DNA from: Candidatus Borkfalkia faecavium
Lineage (GTDB): Bacteria > Bacillota > Clostridia > Christensenellales > Borkfalkiaceae
Length of the DNA: 64,000 bases
NCBI GenBank assembly: GCA_019114755.1
Contig: DXEW01000005.1
Location: 98,359-162,358 of the forward strand
Direction of reading: 5' to 3'
Shown: piece after piece, positions 53,915 through 61,855 of the stretch
How positions within the stretch are numbered: position 1 is the stretch's first letter
How the letters are laid out: every line of letters begins with the position of its first letter
Made by a program: the position numbers and the translations under genes
The notes under the pieces: model-generated
The model's database searches: none
Told to the model about the DNA's origin: nothing
The model's input: the letters and a program-made list of their open reading frames with translations, nothing else

Positions 53915-55693
53915 ATGGGTTTTTGTTCTTACTCGCGCGAGCTCTCTTCCGCCTCTTATACGAGCATCGAAAATCAATTTATCAACAAATACATGGCATC
54001 TGCGAGCGGAGACGCGGTCAAAGTGTATATTTTCGGCCTCTATATCTGCCAAAACGTGCAGGGCGAGTATTCCCTCGCCGAAGCCGCGCGCACATTGCAG
54101 ATGGATGAAGAAAAAATCATGGAATTGTTCCGCTTTTGGGAAGATTTCGACCTGTTGGAGATCACCTGCGAGCAGCCGTTCACCGTCCGCTATCAGCCCG
54201 CCGATTACGGCAAGGGCCGCCCCAAGCGCATCCGCACGGAAAAATATAAAGACTTCAACAAGGCGCTGCAATCGCTCATGCCCCAAAAGATGATCTCTTC
54301 CGGCGAATACATGAAGTATTTTTCGGTGATGGAAGAATATGCGATCAAACCGGAAGCGATGCTGCTCATCGTGCGCTACTGCCTCGATCTGAAGGGCGAA
54401 AATATTGCACAAAATTATATTTTGCAGGTGGCGAAAAACTTCGCCGCCGAGGGCGTGACCACCGTCGAACAGGTGGAAAACAAGCTGTCGGACTATATGG
54501 GCAGGAGCGGAGACGTCGCCGCCGTGCTGCGCGCCATGAAGTCGGCCAAAAAACCCGACCCCGACGATTACAAGCTTTTGAAAAAATGGACGGAAGAATT
54601 CGGCTTTGAAATGCCCGCCCTCCTCACCGCCGCAGAGCTGACAAAAAAAGGCAGCTTTGCCAGGCTTGACGAGGTGGTTTCGGAACTGTACGCCAACAAA
54701 AAATTCGGCGAGGCGGAGATCCGCGAATATCTGGCGCGCAAATCGGAAGTGCGGGCGCTGACCATCGCCGTCGCCAAAGAGCTGGGCGTGTATTGCCCCG
54801 TCATCGACACCTATATCGACAACTTCGTCAGCGGCTGGCTGGCGGCGGGATATGAAGACGCGTCGCTTGTCAGCCTCGCCAAATACTGTTTCAAGCGCGA
54901 AAAGAAGTCGTTTGAGAAGATGGACGAGCTGCTGAAAAAACTTTCGGCGCGCGGCGTCGTTTCGGCGGAGAGCATCGTCGCCTATTTTGAAGACGAGGCG
55001 CGCGAGCAGGCGTTCGCGGCCCAGGTGCTGCGCGCGGCGGGTTCGGCGCGGCGGGTCAACAATTGGGACAGGGAATGTTTGCAGACCTGGCGTGGCTGGA
55101 ATTTTTCCGACGAGATGATCTTGAAGGCGGCGGAAGCGGCGCAGGGAAAGGCAAGTCCCCTGCCGTATATGACATCCGTGCTCTCTTCGTGGAAGGCAAA
55201 GGGTATCTACTCCCCGCAGCAGCTGCTCGCCGAACAGCCCAAAGAAAATTACTACCAAAAGCAGCAGCGGGAAGAGCGCGAGGCGGAACTGCGCAAAAAG
55301 GTGCAGAATTATTACCGCAATCTGCGGGAGCGGGCGATAGACCGCGCCGAACATTACAAAAAGATCGCAAATGCAGACGAAGCCTTCCGCAAAAACGAAG
55401 AGGCCATCAAGGCGACGGAGATCAGGCTCGCCAAAGCGGAGGCTTTGGGCGGCGAAACGACGGAAGCGGAGGCGCTTTTGCGGCAGTTGAAAGCGGAGCG
55501 GGCGGAGATCCTTGCCCGCCTTTCCCTGCGCGAAGAGATGCTGGTGCCGCAGTTCCGCTGCAAGCTTTGCAACGATACGGGTTTTGACAAAGACGGCAAC
55601 GTGTGCGAGTGCTATAAAAAATTTGTGGAAGGCGCGAGCGCCGAACAAAAGCTGGACAATATCTTGGAGGCCTTTTCCAACATCGATGTATGA
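53915..55693 (+). CDS. dnaD: DnaD-domain replication protein with DnaC/DnaI-like zinc motif
   Basis: 592 residues, far longer than B. subtilis DnaD (about 230). The N-terminal winged helix (about 1-110) includes AVKVYIFGLYICQN and LLEITCEQPFTV. DnaD-like helical repeats occupy about 120-480, ending in a region with NWDRECLQTWRGWNFSDEMI (seen as W..WNFSDEMI). A basic coiled coil (about 430-545) leads to CKLCNDTGF...CEC (Cys 549, 552, 564, 566), as at the start of DnaC/DnaI helicase loaders. ATG 53915 fits GGAG at 53902; TTG 53909 is possible. No separate loader gene follows. Confidence 0.85.
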   Translation: MGFCSYSRELSSASYTSIENQFINKYMASASGDAVKVYIFGLYICQNVQGEYSLAEAARTLQMDEEKIMELFRFWEDFDLLEITCEQPFTVRYQPADYGKGRPKRIRTEKYKDFNKALQSLMPQKMISSGEYMKYFSVMEEYAIKPEAMLLIVRYCLDLKGENIAQNYILQVAKNFAAEGVTTVEQVENKLSDYMGRSGDVAAVLRAMKSAKKPDPDDYKLLKKWTEEFGFEMPALLTAAELTKKGSFARLDEVVSELYANKKFGEAEIREYLARKSEVRALTIAVAKELGVYCPVIDTYIDNFVSGWLAAGYEDASLVSLAKYCFKREKKSFEKMDELLKKLSARGVVSAESIVAYFEDEAREQAFAAQVLRAAGSARRVNNWDRECLQTWRGWNFSDEMILKAAEAAQGKASPLPYMTSVLSSWKAKGIYSPQQLLAEQPKENYYQKQQREEREAELRKKVQNYYRNLRERAIDRAEHYKKIANADEAFRKNEEAIKATEIRLAKAEALGGETTEAEALLRQLKAERAEILARLSLREEMLVPQFRCKLCNDTGFDKDGNVCECYKKFVEGASAEQKLDNILEAFSNIDV

Positions 55694-55708
55694 GCAGTTT
55701 TTGCGATC

Positions 55709-55730
55709 TATGCCAGGCATAGTACTTCGC
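55709..55730. repeat. Dispersed-motif copy after dnaD
   Basis: TATGCCAGGCATAGTACTTC; the first 13 bases (55709-55721) are a perfect palindrome, and a longer imperfect inverted repeat, TGCGATCTATGCC with GGCATAGTACTTCGCA, surrounds it. Confidence 0.65.
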
Positions 55731-55748
55731 ATAATTAAAAAATATAGC

Positions 55749-55778
55749 AAAAAGCCCGCCAAACGGCGGGCTTTTCTC
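55749..55778. terminator. Bidirectional terminator between dnaD and rnpB
   Basis: AAAGCCCGCC (55751-55760), loop AAAC, GGCGGGCTTT (55765-55774), with T-runs on both strands. It serves the dnaD gene (+) and RNase P RNA (-). Confidence 0.88.
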
Positions 55779-55780
55779 TC

Positions 55781-56117
55781 CTGAGATTGTCAGTAAGCCG
55801 AGTTCTGTCGAGTACGGTCATCTATCTAGCCGTACCGTTGCCGGTACGTTCCAGCGATATTCACGGCCGCCGCCGGGCGAGCAGCCTTTGCGGCAGCGGC
55901 CCAATCTTGCACCGGACGGGGTTTACACAGCGCGCCGCGTCGCCGCGGCGCCGGTGAGCTCTTACCTCCCCTTTCCATCCTTACAGAAGTTCTCTGCGGT
56001 CTGTTTCTGTTGCACTTTCCTTGAAGTCGCCTTCACCGGACGTTATCCGGCGTCCTGCTCTATGGTGCTCGGACTTTCCTCATGGCATAAAGCCACGCGA
56101 CCGTATAGCCAACTCAG
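55781..56117 (-). ncRNA. rnpB: RNase P RNA
   Basis: About 337 nt on the - strand. The conserved 5' block GAGGAAAGTCCGAGC and the 3' block ACAGAACTCGGCTTA are present, with A-type features such as GAAAGTGCAACAGA and GGTAAGAGCTCACC. Ends are set from P1 pairing of CTGAG near 56117 with CTCAG near 55781. It is the catalytic subunit that matures tRNA 5' ends. Bounded by its own promoter and terminator. Confidence 0.95.
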
Positions 56118-56126
56118 GTATCTATT

Positions 56127-56155
56127 ATTATATAAGATCGGGGCGGCGCTGTCAA
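56127..56155 (-). promoter_or_regulatory. Promoter for rnpB
   Basis: On the - strand, consensus TTGACA (56155-56150), 17-bp spacer, consensus TATAAT (56132-56127). The strongest promoter in the window. Confidence 0.92.
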
Positions 56156-56198
56156 CCGAATGGCGGAACATTCTTCCGAGGCAATTTTTGCAAAACGC

Positions 56199-56227
56199 TT
56201 GTAATTTTGCGCAAAAGCATTTATAAT
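56199..56227 (+). promoter_or_regulatory. Promoter for pyk
   Basis: TTGTAA at 56199-56204, 17-bp spacer, TATAAT at 56222-56227. Confidence 0.75.
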
Positions 56228-56264
56228 AGTAAACGGAAAATATTTTTCAGGAGGCACAAGTCTG

Positions 56265-57674
56265 ATGAAAAAGACTAAGATCGTATGCACGCTCGGCCCT
56301 GCATGCCGCAACGAAGAGACGCTCACCAAAATGGTGCAGGCGGGCATGAATGTGGCTCGTTTGAATTTCTCACACGGCGATTATGAAGAACACGCGCGCA
56401 ACATCGAACTGATCAAAAAAGTCCGCGAAAAGCTCAACGTACCCCTCCCCATCATGTTGGATACAAAAGGCCCCGAACTTCGCATCAAGACCTTCAAAAA
56501 CCATAAGATCAGCCTCAAAGAAGGCGACGAATTCACCTTTACGACCGAAGAGATCGAAGGCGACGAGACAAAGGTATCCGTCTCGTATAAAGGCATCGTC
56601 AACGATCTGGAGCCCGGAGACACCATTCTGCTCAACAACGGCCTGCTCATCTTCAAAGTGACGCAGGTGGATGAAAAAGACGTCAAGACCAAGGTAGAAG
56701 TCGGCGGAGATCTTTCCGACAAGAAGAGCATGTTCTTCCCCGATAAGACGCTCAGCCTCAAATACCTCAGCGAACAGGACAAGAGCGACATTTTGTTCGG
56801 CGTAGAACAGGGCATCGACTTTATCGCCTGCTCCTTCACGTCTAAGCCGCAGGATCTGATCGACATCCGCCAGTTCCTCCGCGAGCACGGCGACCCGGAC
56901 ATCGACCTCATCGCCAAGATCGAGAGCCGCAGCGGCGTCAACAACATCGACGCGATCTTGGAAGTTTCCAACGGCATCATGGTGGCGCGCGGTGACCTCG
57001 GCGTCGAGATCCCCTACGAAGAACTGCCCGCCATCCAGAAGATGCTCATCGACAAATGCCGTCTGAGCGGCAAGCGCTGCATCACCGCAACGGAGATGCT
57101 GGAGTCGATGATCAACCAGCCCCGCCCCACCCGTGCCGAAATTTCGGACGTCGCCAACGCCGTGTACGACGGCACCAGCGCCATCATGCTCTCCGGCGAG
57201 ACGGCGGGCGGCAAATATCCCGTGCAGTCGGTGGAGGCGATGGCAAGGATTGCTTTGGAGACGGAAAAGCACCTGAAAAATAAATACGGCGACAAAAACA
57301 GCATGCACATTCAAAGCCCCGCAGACGCGCTTTCGCACTCTGCCTGCGTGCTGGCGGAAGATATCGGCGCCAAGGCCATCGTCGTCTGCTCGCGTACGGG
57401 CGGCACGGCAAGGCTGGTTTCAAAGTATCGCCCCAATATCGACATCATCGGCATGACCATCGAGCCCATGTCTTACCGCAAGCTCGCCCTCTCCTGGGGC
57501 GTACAGCCTGTGCTGGCGGAGGAATTTACCTCTATGGACGTTTTGTTCTACCATGCAAAACGCGCCGCCATCGATTCCGGGCTGGTCAAAAAGGGCGACC
57601 GCATCGTCATTACGGGCGGCAACCCCAACGGCAAATCGGGCAACTCGAACGTCATCAACATCGAACAGATCTGA
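56265..57674 (+). CDS. pyk: Pyruvate kinase
   Basis: 469 residues. Motifs: TLGPACRNEETL, MNVARLNFSHG, LDTKGPELR, IAKIESRSGVNNID and MVARGDLGVEIP, then ATEMLESMINQPRPTRAE. It makes ATP and pyruvate from PEP in glycolysis. The extra C-terminal PEP-utiliser domain of many Bacilli is absent. A strong AGGAGG lies before ATG. Single-gene unit. Confidence 0.97.
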   Translation: MKKTKIVCTLGPACRNEETLTKMVQAGMNVARLNFSHGDYEEHARNIELIKKVREKLNVPLPIMLDTKGPELRIKTFKNHKISLKEGDEFTFTTEEIEGDETKVSVSYKGIVNDLEPGDTILLNNGLLIFKVTQVDEKDVKTKVEVGGDLSDKKSMFFPDKTLSLKYLSEQDKSDILFGVEQGIDFIACSFTSKPQDLIDIRQFLREHGDPDIDLIAKIESRSGVNNIDAILEVSNGIMVARGDLGVEIPYEELPAIQKMLIDKCRLSGKRCITATEMLESMINQPRPTRAEISDVANAVYDGTSAIMLSGETAGGKYPVQSVEAMARIALETEKHLKNKYGDKNSMHIQSPADALSHSACVLAEDIGAKAIVVCSRTGGTARLVSKYRPNIDIIGMTIEPMSYRKLALSWGVQPVLAEEFTSMDVLFYHAKRAAIDSGLVKKGDRIVITGGNPNGKSGNSNVINIEQI

Positions 57675-57712
57675 CACGCTTATACCGTATTGTGCAAACG
57701 ATATACCGTATA

Positions 57713-57748
57713 AAGAAGGCGCAGCCGCGAGGCTGCGCTTTCTCTTTT
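57713..57748 (+). terminator. Terminator after pyk
   Basis: GCGCAGCC (57719-57726), loop GCGA, GGCTGCGC (57731-57738) with further A/T pairing outside, then a T-rich run. Two ATACCGTAT copies precede it (57681-57710). Confidence 0.85.
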
Positions 57749-57759
57749 CCGCGATTGTT

Positions 57760-58863
57760 TTATCTTTCCGTTTTGCCGCCCTCTTTTTCTTTGGCATCTT
57801 TTGCCGGGCATTGCGCGGGCGGCTCTTTCATTTTCGTATCGCCGTTTTTCCTATCCGCGGCGGGGGCTTTGCTCGGATCGCCGCTTTGTTCTGCGGCGGG
57901 GTCTTTATTCAAATTTGTGCCGCTTTGTTCTGCGGCGGGGCCTTCGCGCAGTTCCACGCCGCCTTTCTTTTTGGCGCGGAACAGGCCGAAGAACCATCGT
58001 TCGATCTTTTCGCCCTTCTTATAAATGACGATAAACACGGCGATGATGGCGGCGGCGATCAATGCCCACAGCAGGATGCCCCACCAGGTATTGTACGGAA
58101 TGATCTTTCCGCCCAAGGAAAAGCTGGTCATCGCCACCGAAATGGCGCGGGCGATCAGCTGCATGACGATGAAAAACTTCCAGCTCATGGTCGAAAGCCC
58201 GGATACGAAGCAGAGAAGGTCGTCCGGAAAGATGGGCAGGATAAACATGACCGTGAGGATGCTCTTGTCCTTCCCCTTGACCTTTTGCAGCCATGAATCC
58301 AGCGTCTCCCGCCCGACCAGCCATGCGGCGGCGCGGTAGCCGACCACGCGGCCGATGCCGAAGGCGACGATCGACCCCGCCAGGATGCCGATGTAGCTGT
58401 AGATACAGCACTGCCATTCGCCGAACATCAGCACGCCCGCGCCCACCGTCAATACGCCGGGCAGCGGCAAAAGGAATACCTGCAGCGCCTGCAGGAGAAT
58501 AAACACGATCGGTCCCCATGCTCCTGTCGAGGCGATCAGCTCGCGCAGCCCCTCGACGGAGTCTATCCGCTCCCAAAGGCCGGTCAGCTGCAGCACGAGC
58601 AGGATGAGCAGCAGCAGCGCCGCCAGCACGAGGCCCGTCAACATGAATTTGAATACCGTCTTGCACCGCCGCAGTAAAAACACGAGCGCCGCGGCAATGT
58701 AAATGAGCTCGATGCCGACGGCCGCCGAGGTGATCGTGGCGGCATGCTCGTATAAAAATCCGGAGCGGAAACGCGACATGCAAAACACCGTCAAAAAGAC
58801 GGTCGCAAGCGACGAAAGGATGAATAGCAAGACGGGCAAAAGACCTTCTTTCGGCTTCTGCAT
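57760..58863 (-). CDS. DedA/TVP38-type (VTT domain) membrane protein with disordered tail
   Basis: 367 residues. About seven membrane segments; the VTT core (about 105-265) has LLPLPGVLTVGAGVLMFG, GSIVAFGIGRVVGYR and FPDDLLCFVSGLS. Members of the group are lipid transporters/scramblases or affect membrane homeostasis. Two extra N-terminal helices precede the core. The tail from about 300 is hydrophilic and repetitive, with PAAEQSG twice, encoded by a 22-bp exact repeat 39 bases apart (57880-57901, 57919-57940). Substrate unknown. Confidence 0.85.
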   Translation of the reverse strand: MQKPKEGLLPVLLFILSSLATVFLTVFCMSRFRSGFLYEHAATITSAAVGIELIYIAAALVFLLRRCKTVFKFMLTGLVLAALLLLILLVLQLTGLWERIDSVEGLRELIASTGAWGPIVFILLQALQVFLLPLPGVLTVGAGVLMFGEWQCCIYSYIGILAGSIVAFGIGRVVGYRAAAWLVGRETLDSWLQKVKGKDKSILTVMFILPIFPDDLLCFVSGLSTMSWKFFIVMQLIARAISVAMTSFSLGGKIIPYNTWWGILLWALIAAAIIAVFIVIYKKGEKIERWFFGLFRAKKKGGVELREGPAAEQSGTNLNKDPAAEQSGDPSKAPAADRKNGDTKMKEPPAQCPAKDAKEKEGGKTER

Positions 58864-58916
58864 AGCGGTGTTTCTCCCTTAAAAAGCGCAATTCAGCTTA
58901 TTTTTTGCGAATATAT

Positions 58917-58936
58917 CAAGTACTATGTCTGACATA
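58917..58936. repeat. Dispersed-motif copy at the 3' end of rnhA
   Basis: CAAGTACTATGTCTGACATA; 58924-58936 is a perfect palindrome. It includes the rnhA stop codon. Confidence 0.65.
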
Positions 58937-59369
58937 TTATCTGCTTAATGGCAGCCCGCGCCAAGGCGTCGCAGCGGTTGTTCTTTTCGTTGTCGGCGTG
59001 CCCTTTCACCTTGATGAAGCGGTAGTCGTGCTGCTGCAAAAGTTCTAAAAGCTGCTTCCAAAGGTCTGCGTTGAGCACGGGCTTTCCGTCCGCCTTCTTC
59101 CAGCCGCCGCGCTGCCAGCCTTCGATCCAATGCTGATTGAAGGCATTGACAGTATACGCAGAATCGCTGTAAATATTGACTTTGCAGCTCTCTTTCAGGC
59201 AGCGGAGCCCGGCGATGACCGCGAAGATCTCCATGCGGTTGTTGGTGGTGGAAAGTTCTCCGCCGCTGATCTCCTTTTCGATCCCCTTATAGCTGAGGAT
59301 CGCGCCGTAACCGCCCGGCCCGGGATTGCCGGAACAGGCGCCGTCCGTATATAAGTCGATCTCTTTCAT
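58923..59369 (-). CDS. rnhA: Ribonuclease HI
   Basis: 148 residues. The DEDD active site is complete: D in LYTDGACSGNPGPGG, E in NNRMEIFA, D in IYSDSAY and D in NNRCDALARAA. It cuts RNA in RNA-DNA hybrids. Unlike many clostridial RNase HI proteins, it has no N-terminal hybrid-binding domain. Six bases after proC, so co-transcribed. Confidence 0.95.
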   Translation of the reverse strand: MKEIDLYTDGACSGNPGPGGYGAILSYKGIEKEISGGELSTTNNRMEIFAVIAGLRCLKESCKVNIYSDSAYTVNAFNQHWIEGWQRGGWKKADGKPVLNADLWKQLLELLQQHDYRFIKVKGHADNEKNNRCDALARAAIKQIICQT

Positions 59370-59375
59370 TTAAGA

Positions 59376-60188
59376 TCACTCCGAAAGTTCTTTAGAGCGG
59401 CGCGCGCAGGCGGCGACGGCGCGGTCGATCATGCCGTACATGTCGTCGCGGCGGAACGATTCGACCGCTTCGATGGTCGTGCCGCCCTTGCTGCAGACGG
59501 CGGAGATCAGCTGGTCTATCGTCTTGTCTTCCGTGTGGGCGACCATCTCGGCGCCGCCCGCCACCGTATTGACGGCGAGCACTTTCGCCTCGTCTTCGCT
59601 CAACCCCTGCTTGACGCCCGCGCGGATGAGCCCGTCGATGAACATGTACACATAGGCGGGGCCGCTGCCGCTGATGCCGACCACGGCGTCCATCTTTTCT
59701 TCCCCCACGTTCAGCACGTTGCCGATGTTGCTGAACACGGAGTCGATAAAGGAGCAGTCGTCCACATCGCCTTCAAAATCGGATAGATCCAGCCCTGTCA
59801 TGCCGGAACCGATGGAACAAGGCAGGTTGGGCATGGCGCGGGCAACGCGCAGCGCGGGGGCGCCCAGCAGATCTTTGATCTTCTGCTTTTTGACGCCCGC
59901 CATGATGGTGATCGCCTTTTCTACGGGGATACCGCGCAGGCTTTCTGCCACCGCGGGGAAATTCTGCGGCTTGACGGCAAAGAGCAGGTATTCGCAGTTC
60001 TGCGCCGCATCCGCGTTGCTTTCCGTGGTGGAAACGCCCAGCTCCTCCAACTGATCGAGCGTTTTGCGCGATACGTCGGCGACGATGATCTTCTTTGCCC
60101 GCAGCGAATCGGAATAAATTGCGCCCTTGAGGATGGCCTGCGCCATGAATCCGCCGCCGATCACACCGAGTTTAAACTGTTTTTTCAT
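59376..60188 (-). CDS. proC: Pyrroline-5-carboxylate reductase
   Basis: 270 residues, standard length. Nucleotide-binding GVIGGGFMAQAILKG, then FAVKPQNF, RAMPNLPCSIGSGMTG and the C-terminal GGTTIEAVESF. It reduces pyrroline 5-carboxylate to proline. proA and proB are not in the window. AAAGGAGTTC precedes ATG 60188. Confidence 0.95.
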   Translation of the reverse strand: MKKQFKLGVIGGGFMAQAILKGAIYSDSLRAKKIIVADVSRKTLDQLEELGVSTTESNADAAQNCEYLLFAVKPQNFPAVAESLRGIPVEKAITIMAGVKKQKIKDLLGAPALRVARAMPNLPCSIGSGMTGLDLSDFEGDVDDCSFIDSVFSNIGNVLNVGEEKMDAVVGISGSGPAYVYMFIDGLIRAGVKQGLSEDEAKVLAVNTVAGGAEMVAHTEDKTIDQLISAVCSKGGTTIEAVESFRRDDMYGMIDRAVAACARRSKELSE

Positions 60189-60228
60189 AAAAGAACTCCT
60201 TTTTCACCGCCAAACCGATAAAATCTGT

Positions 60229-60257
60229 TTGACTTTACGAAATTTTTATTATATAAT
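60229..60257 (+). promoter_or_regulatory. Promoter for tRNA-Trp
   Basis: TTGACT at 60229-60234, 17-bp spacer, TATAAT at 60252-60257. Confidence 0.88.
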
Positions 60258-60268
60258 GATAAGCGCTT

Positions 60269-60343
60269 AGGGGAGTGGCTCAACGGTAGAGTAGCGGTCT
60301 CCAAAACCGTAGGTTGCGTGTTCGAATCGCGTCTCCCCTGCCA
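60269..60343 (+). tRNA. tRNA-Trp (anticodon CCA)
   Basis: 75 nt including CCA. Acceptor AGGGGAG pairs with CTCCCCT, discriminator G, and the loop CTCCAAA carries CCA. The T-arm is GCGTG-TTCGAAT-CGCGT. Confidence 0.94.
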
Positions 60344-60351
60344 ACAAATTG

Positions 60352-60382
60352 CACGGCTTGTCTTGTACGAGCCGTGTTTTTT
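60352..60382 (+). terminator. Terminator of tRNA-Trp, copy 1
   Basis: CACGGCTTGT (60352-60361) pairs with ACGAGCCGTG (60367-60376), then six T. Confidence 0.88.
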
Positions 60383-60514
60383 GTTTGCCCGAACACGCAG
60401 ACGCGGCTGACGCCGCGGGTTGCGCGTGACGCGATCGCGCCTACGGCGAACGATCGCTGTTCCGTCGCGGCTTTGCCGCTCCTTACGCCTCGCGTCTCCC
60501 CTGCCAACAGATAG

Positions 60515-60545
60515 CACGGCTTGTCTTGTACGAGCCGTGTTTTTT
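60515..60545 (+). terminator. Terminator, duplicated copy 2
   Basis: Same hairpin and T-run as at 60352, shifted by 163 bases. Confidence 0.85.
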
Positions 60546-60785
60546 GTTTGCCCGAACACGCAGACGCGGCTGACGCCGCAGCCCAAGGCGTGACGCGATG
60601 TAACGCGGTCGGCAAAAGGACAAAGCGTCGTATAAAGCGACACCGTTGCCGTATGTTTGCCCGCCGCCGGGGCCGCCCCTTGCACCGTTTTATTGTATAG
60701 CAAGCGCGGCAAAAAGTCAATCAAACGCTGCCACGAAAATCTGCCTGAAATTGTAATATATTTGTATGACTATATCATGATTATC

Positions 60786-60814
60786 TTGAAATCTTTTCAA
60801 AAATTTTGTATAAT
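60786..60814 (+). promoter_or_regulatory. Promoter for the epimerase-EFR1 operon
   Basis: TTGAAA at 60786-60791, 17-bp spacer, TATAAT at 60809-60814. Confidence 0.87.
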
Positions 60815-60844
60815 AGAGCCGAATCAAAGAAAAAGGAGTATTTC

Positions 60845-61855
60845 ATGTTTCGGGATTATACATATATCGTCACCGGGTGTACCGGACATGTCGGCAATGT
60901 GTTGACCAAAAAGCTGCTCGCGGAGGGCTGCCGCGTCGTCGGTTTTGCCCGCAGCCCCAAAAAAGCTGCCGTGGTGTTCAAAGAGAAGGCGCCGGAATTT
61001 GTGTACGGCGACATCACGGACCCGAACGATATCGAAAAATTGTTCGTCGGCGAAGGGCCGTTCGCCGTCATCCACACGGCGGCAAAAGTTTCCATCGGCG
61101 AAGACGCGCGCAGCGAACTGGAAAAGGTCACCGTCCGGGGCACGCAAAACCTGGTCGATGCCTGTCTGCGCCATCCCGTCAAAAAATTTTTGCACATCTC
61201 TTCGACGGAGGCGATCCCCCACGGGATTACCCTGCGCGAAGACCTGAGCAACTATGTGCCCGAGCCTTCTAAGGCAATCACCGATTACGCCGGCACCAAG
61301 AGCGAAGCGGACGCCATCGTGCTGCGGGCGGTACAAGAGCACGGCTTAGACGCCAGCCTGCTGCTGCTTGCGAGCGTGCTCGGCCCCGGCGATTACAGCA
61401 ACGGCCACATGACGCAGATGATGATCGAGTTTATGGAAGGAAGGCTGCCCGCATCCGTCAACGGCGGCTATAACGACTTCGACATCCGCGACGTCGCCGA
61501 CGTGCTCCCCGCCATCGTTGAAAAATCGAAAAAAGGCGAAAGCTATCTGTTTGCCAATCACCCCGACAAGATCAACGACATCCTTTCCGTCATATCTTCC
61601 ATTACAGAGAGGAAATTGCCGCCCACCCTTCCCCTGTGGGTCGCCTATGTCGGGCTTCCGTTTTTGTATATCGGCAACAAGATACAGAAAAAGCGCCCCC
61701 TGTATACGAGCGCCTCGCTCGCTACGCTGCGCGCCGATACGAACTTCCCCATCGGCAAAGCGCAAAAAGAGTTCGGCTATTCCCCTCGCCCGCTGGAAGA
61801 GACGGTCAGAGACCACGTCGAATTCCTCATCCAAAATCACATGGTGCAATTATGA
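60845..61855 (+). CDS. NAD-dependent epimerase/dehydratase family (extended SDR)
   Basis: 336 residues. Rossmann motif VTGCTGHVGNVL near the N terminus, HTAAKVS, the active-site Tyr and Lys in DYAGTKSEAD and a conserved GPGDYSNG. The family includes dihydroflavonol reductase-like and 3-beta-HSD-like enzymes, and the substrate is not deducible. A helical segment (about 275-292, LPLWVAYVGLPFLYIGN) may associate with the membrane. AAGGAG precedes ATG 60845. It overlaps the EFR1 gene by ATGA. Confidence 0.85.
   Translation: MFRDYTYIVTGCTGHVGNVLTKKLLAEGCRVVGFARSPKKAAVVFKEKAPEFVYGDITDPNDIEKLFVGEGPFAVIHTAAKVSIGEDARSELEKVTVRGTQNLVDACLRHPVKKFLHISSTEAIPHGITLREDLSNYVPEPSKAITDYAGTKSEADAIVLRAVQEHGLDASLLLLASVLGPGDYSNGHMTQMMIEFMEGRLPASVNGGYNDFDIRDVADVLPAIVEKSKKGESYLFANHPDKINDILSVISSITERKLPPTLPLWVAYVGLPFLYIGNKIQKKRPLYTSASLATLRADTNFPIGKAQKEFGYSPRPLEETVRDHVEFLIQNHMVQL

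Larger units (their letters stand above)
60327..60600. repeat. 163-bp-period tandem duplication of the tRNA-Trp 3' end and terminator
   Basis: Bases from 60327 (last 17 bases of the tRNA, terminator and a GC-rich tail) recur from 60490 with only two mismatches over about 90 bases, then diverge. Only the 3' end of the tRNA is repeated. The gene-free stretch 60344-60844 consists of this duplication and the epimerase promoter. Confidence 0.88.

Noticed and set aside
53855..55762. 635-codon open frame on the - strand opposite dnaD
   Set aside because: Antisense shadow of a confident gene with its own promoter and ribosome site; composition is unlike a natural protein.
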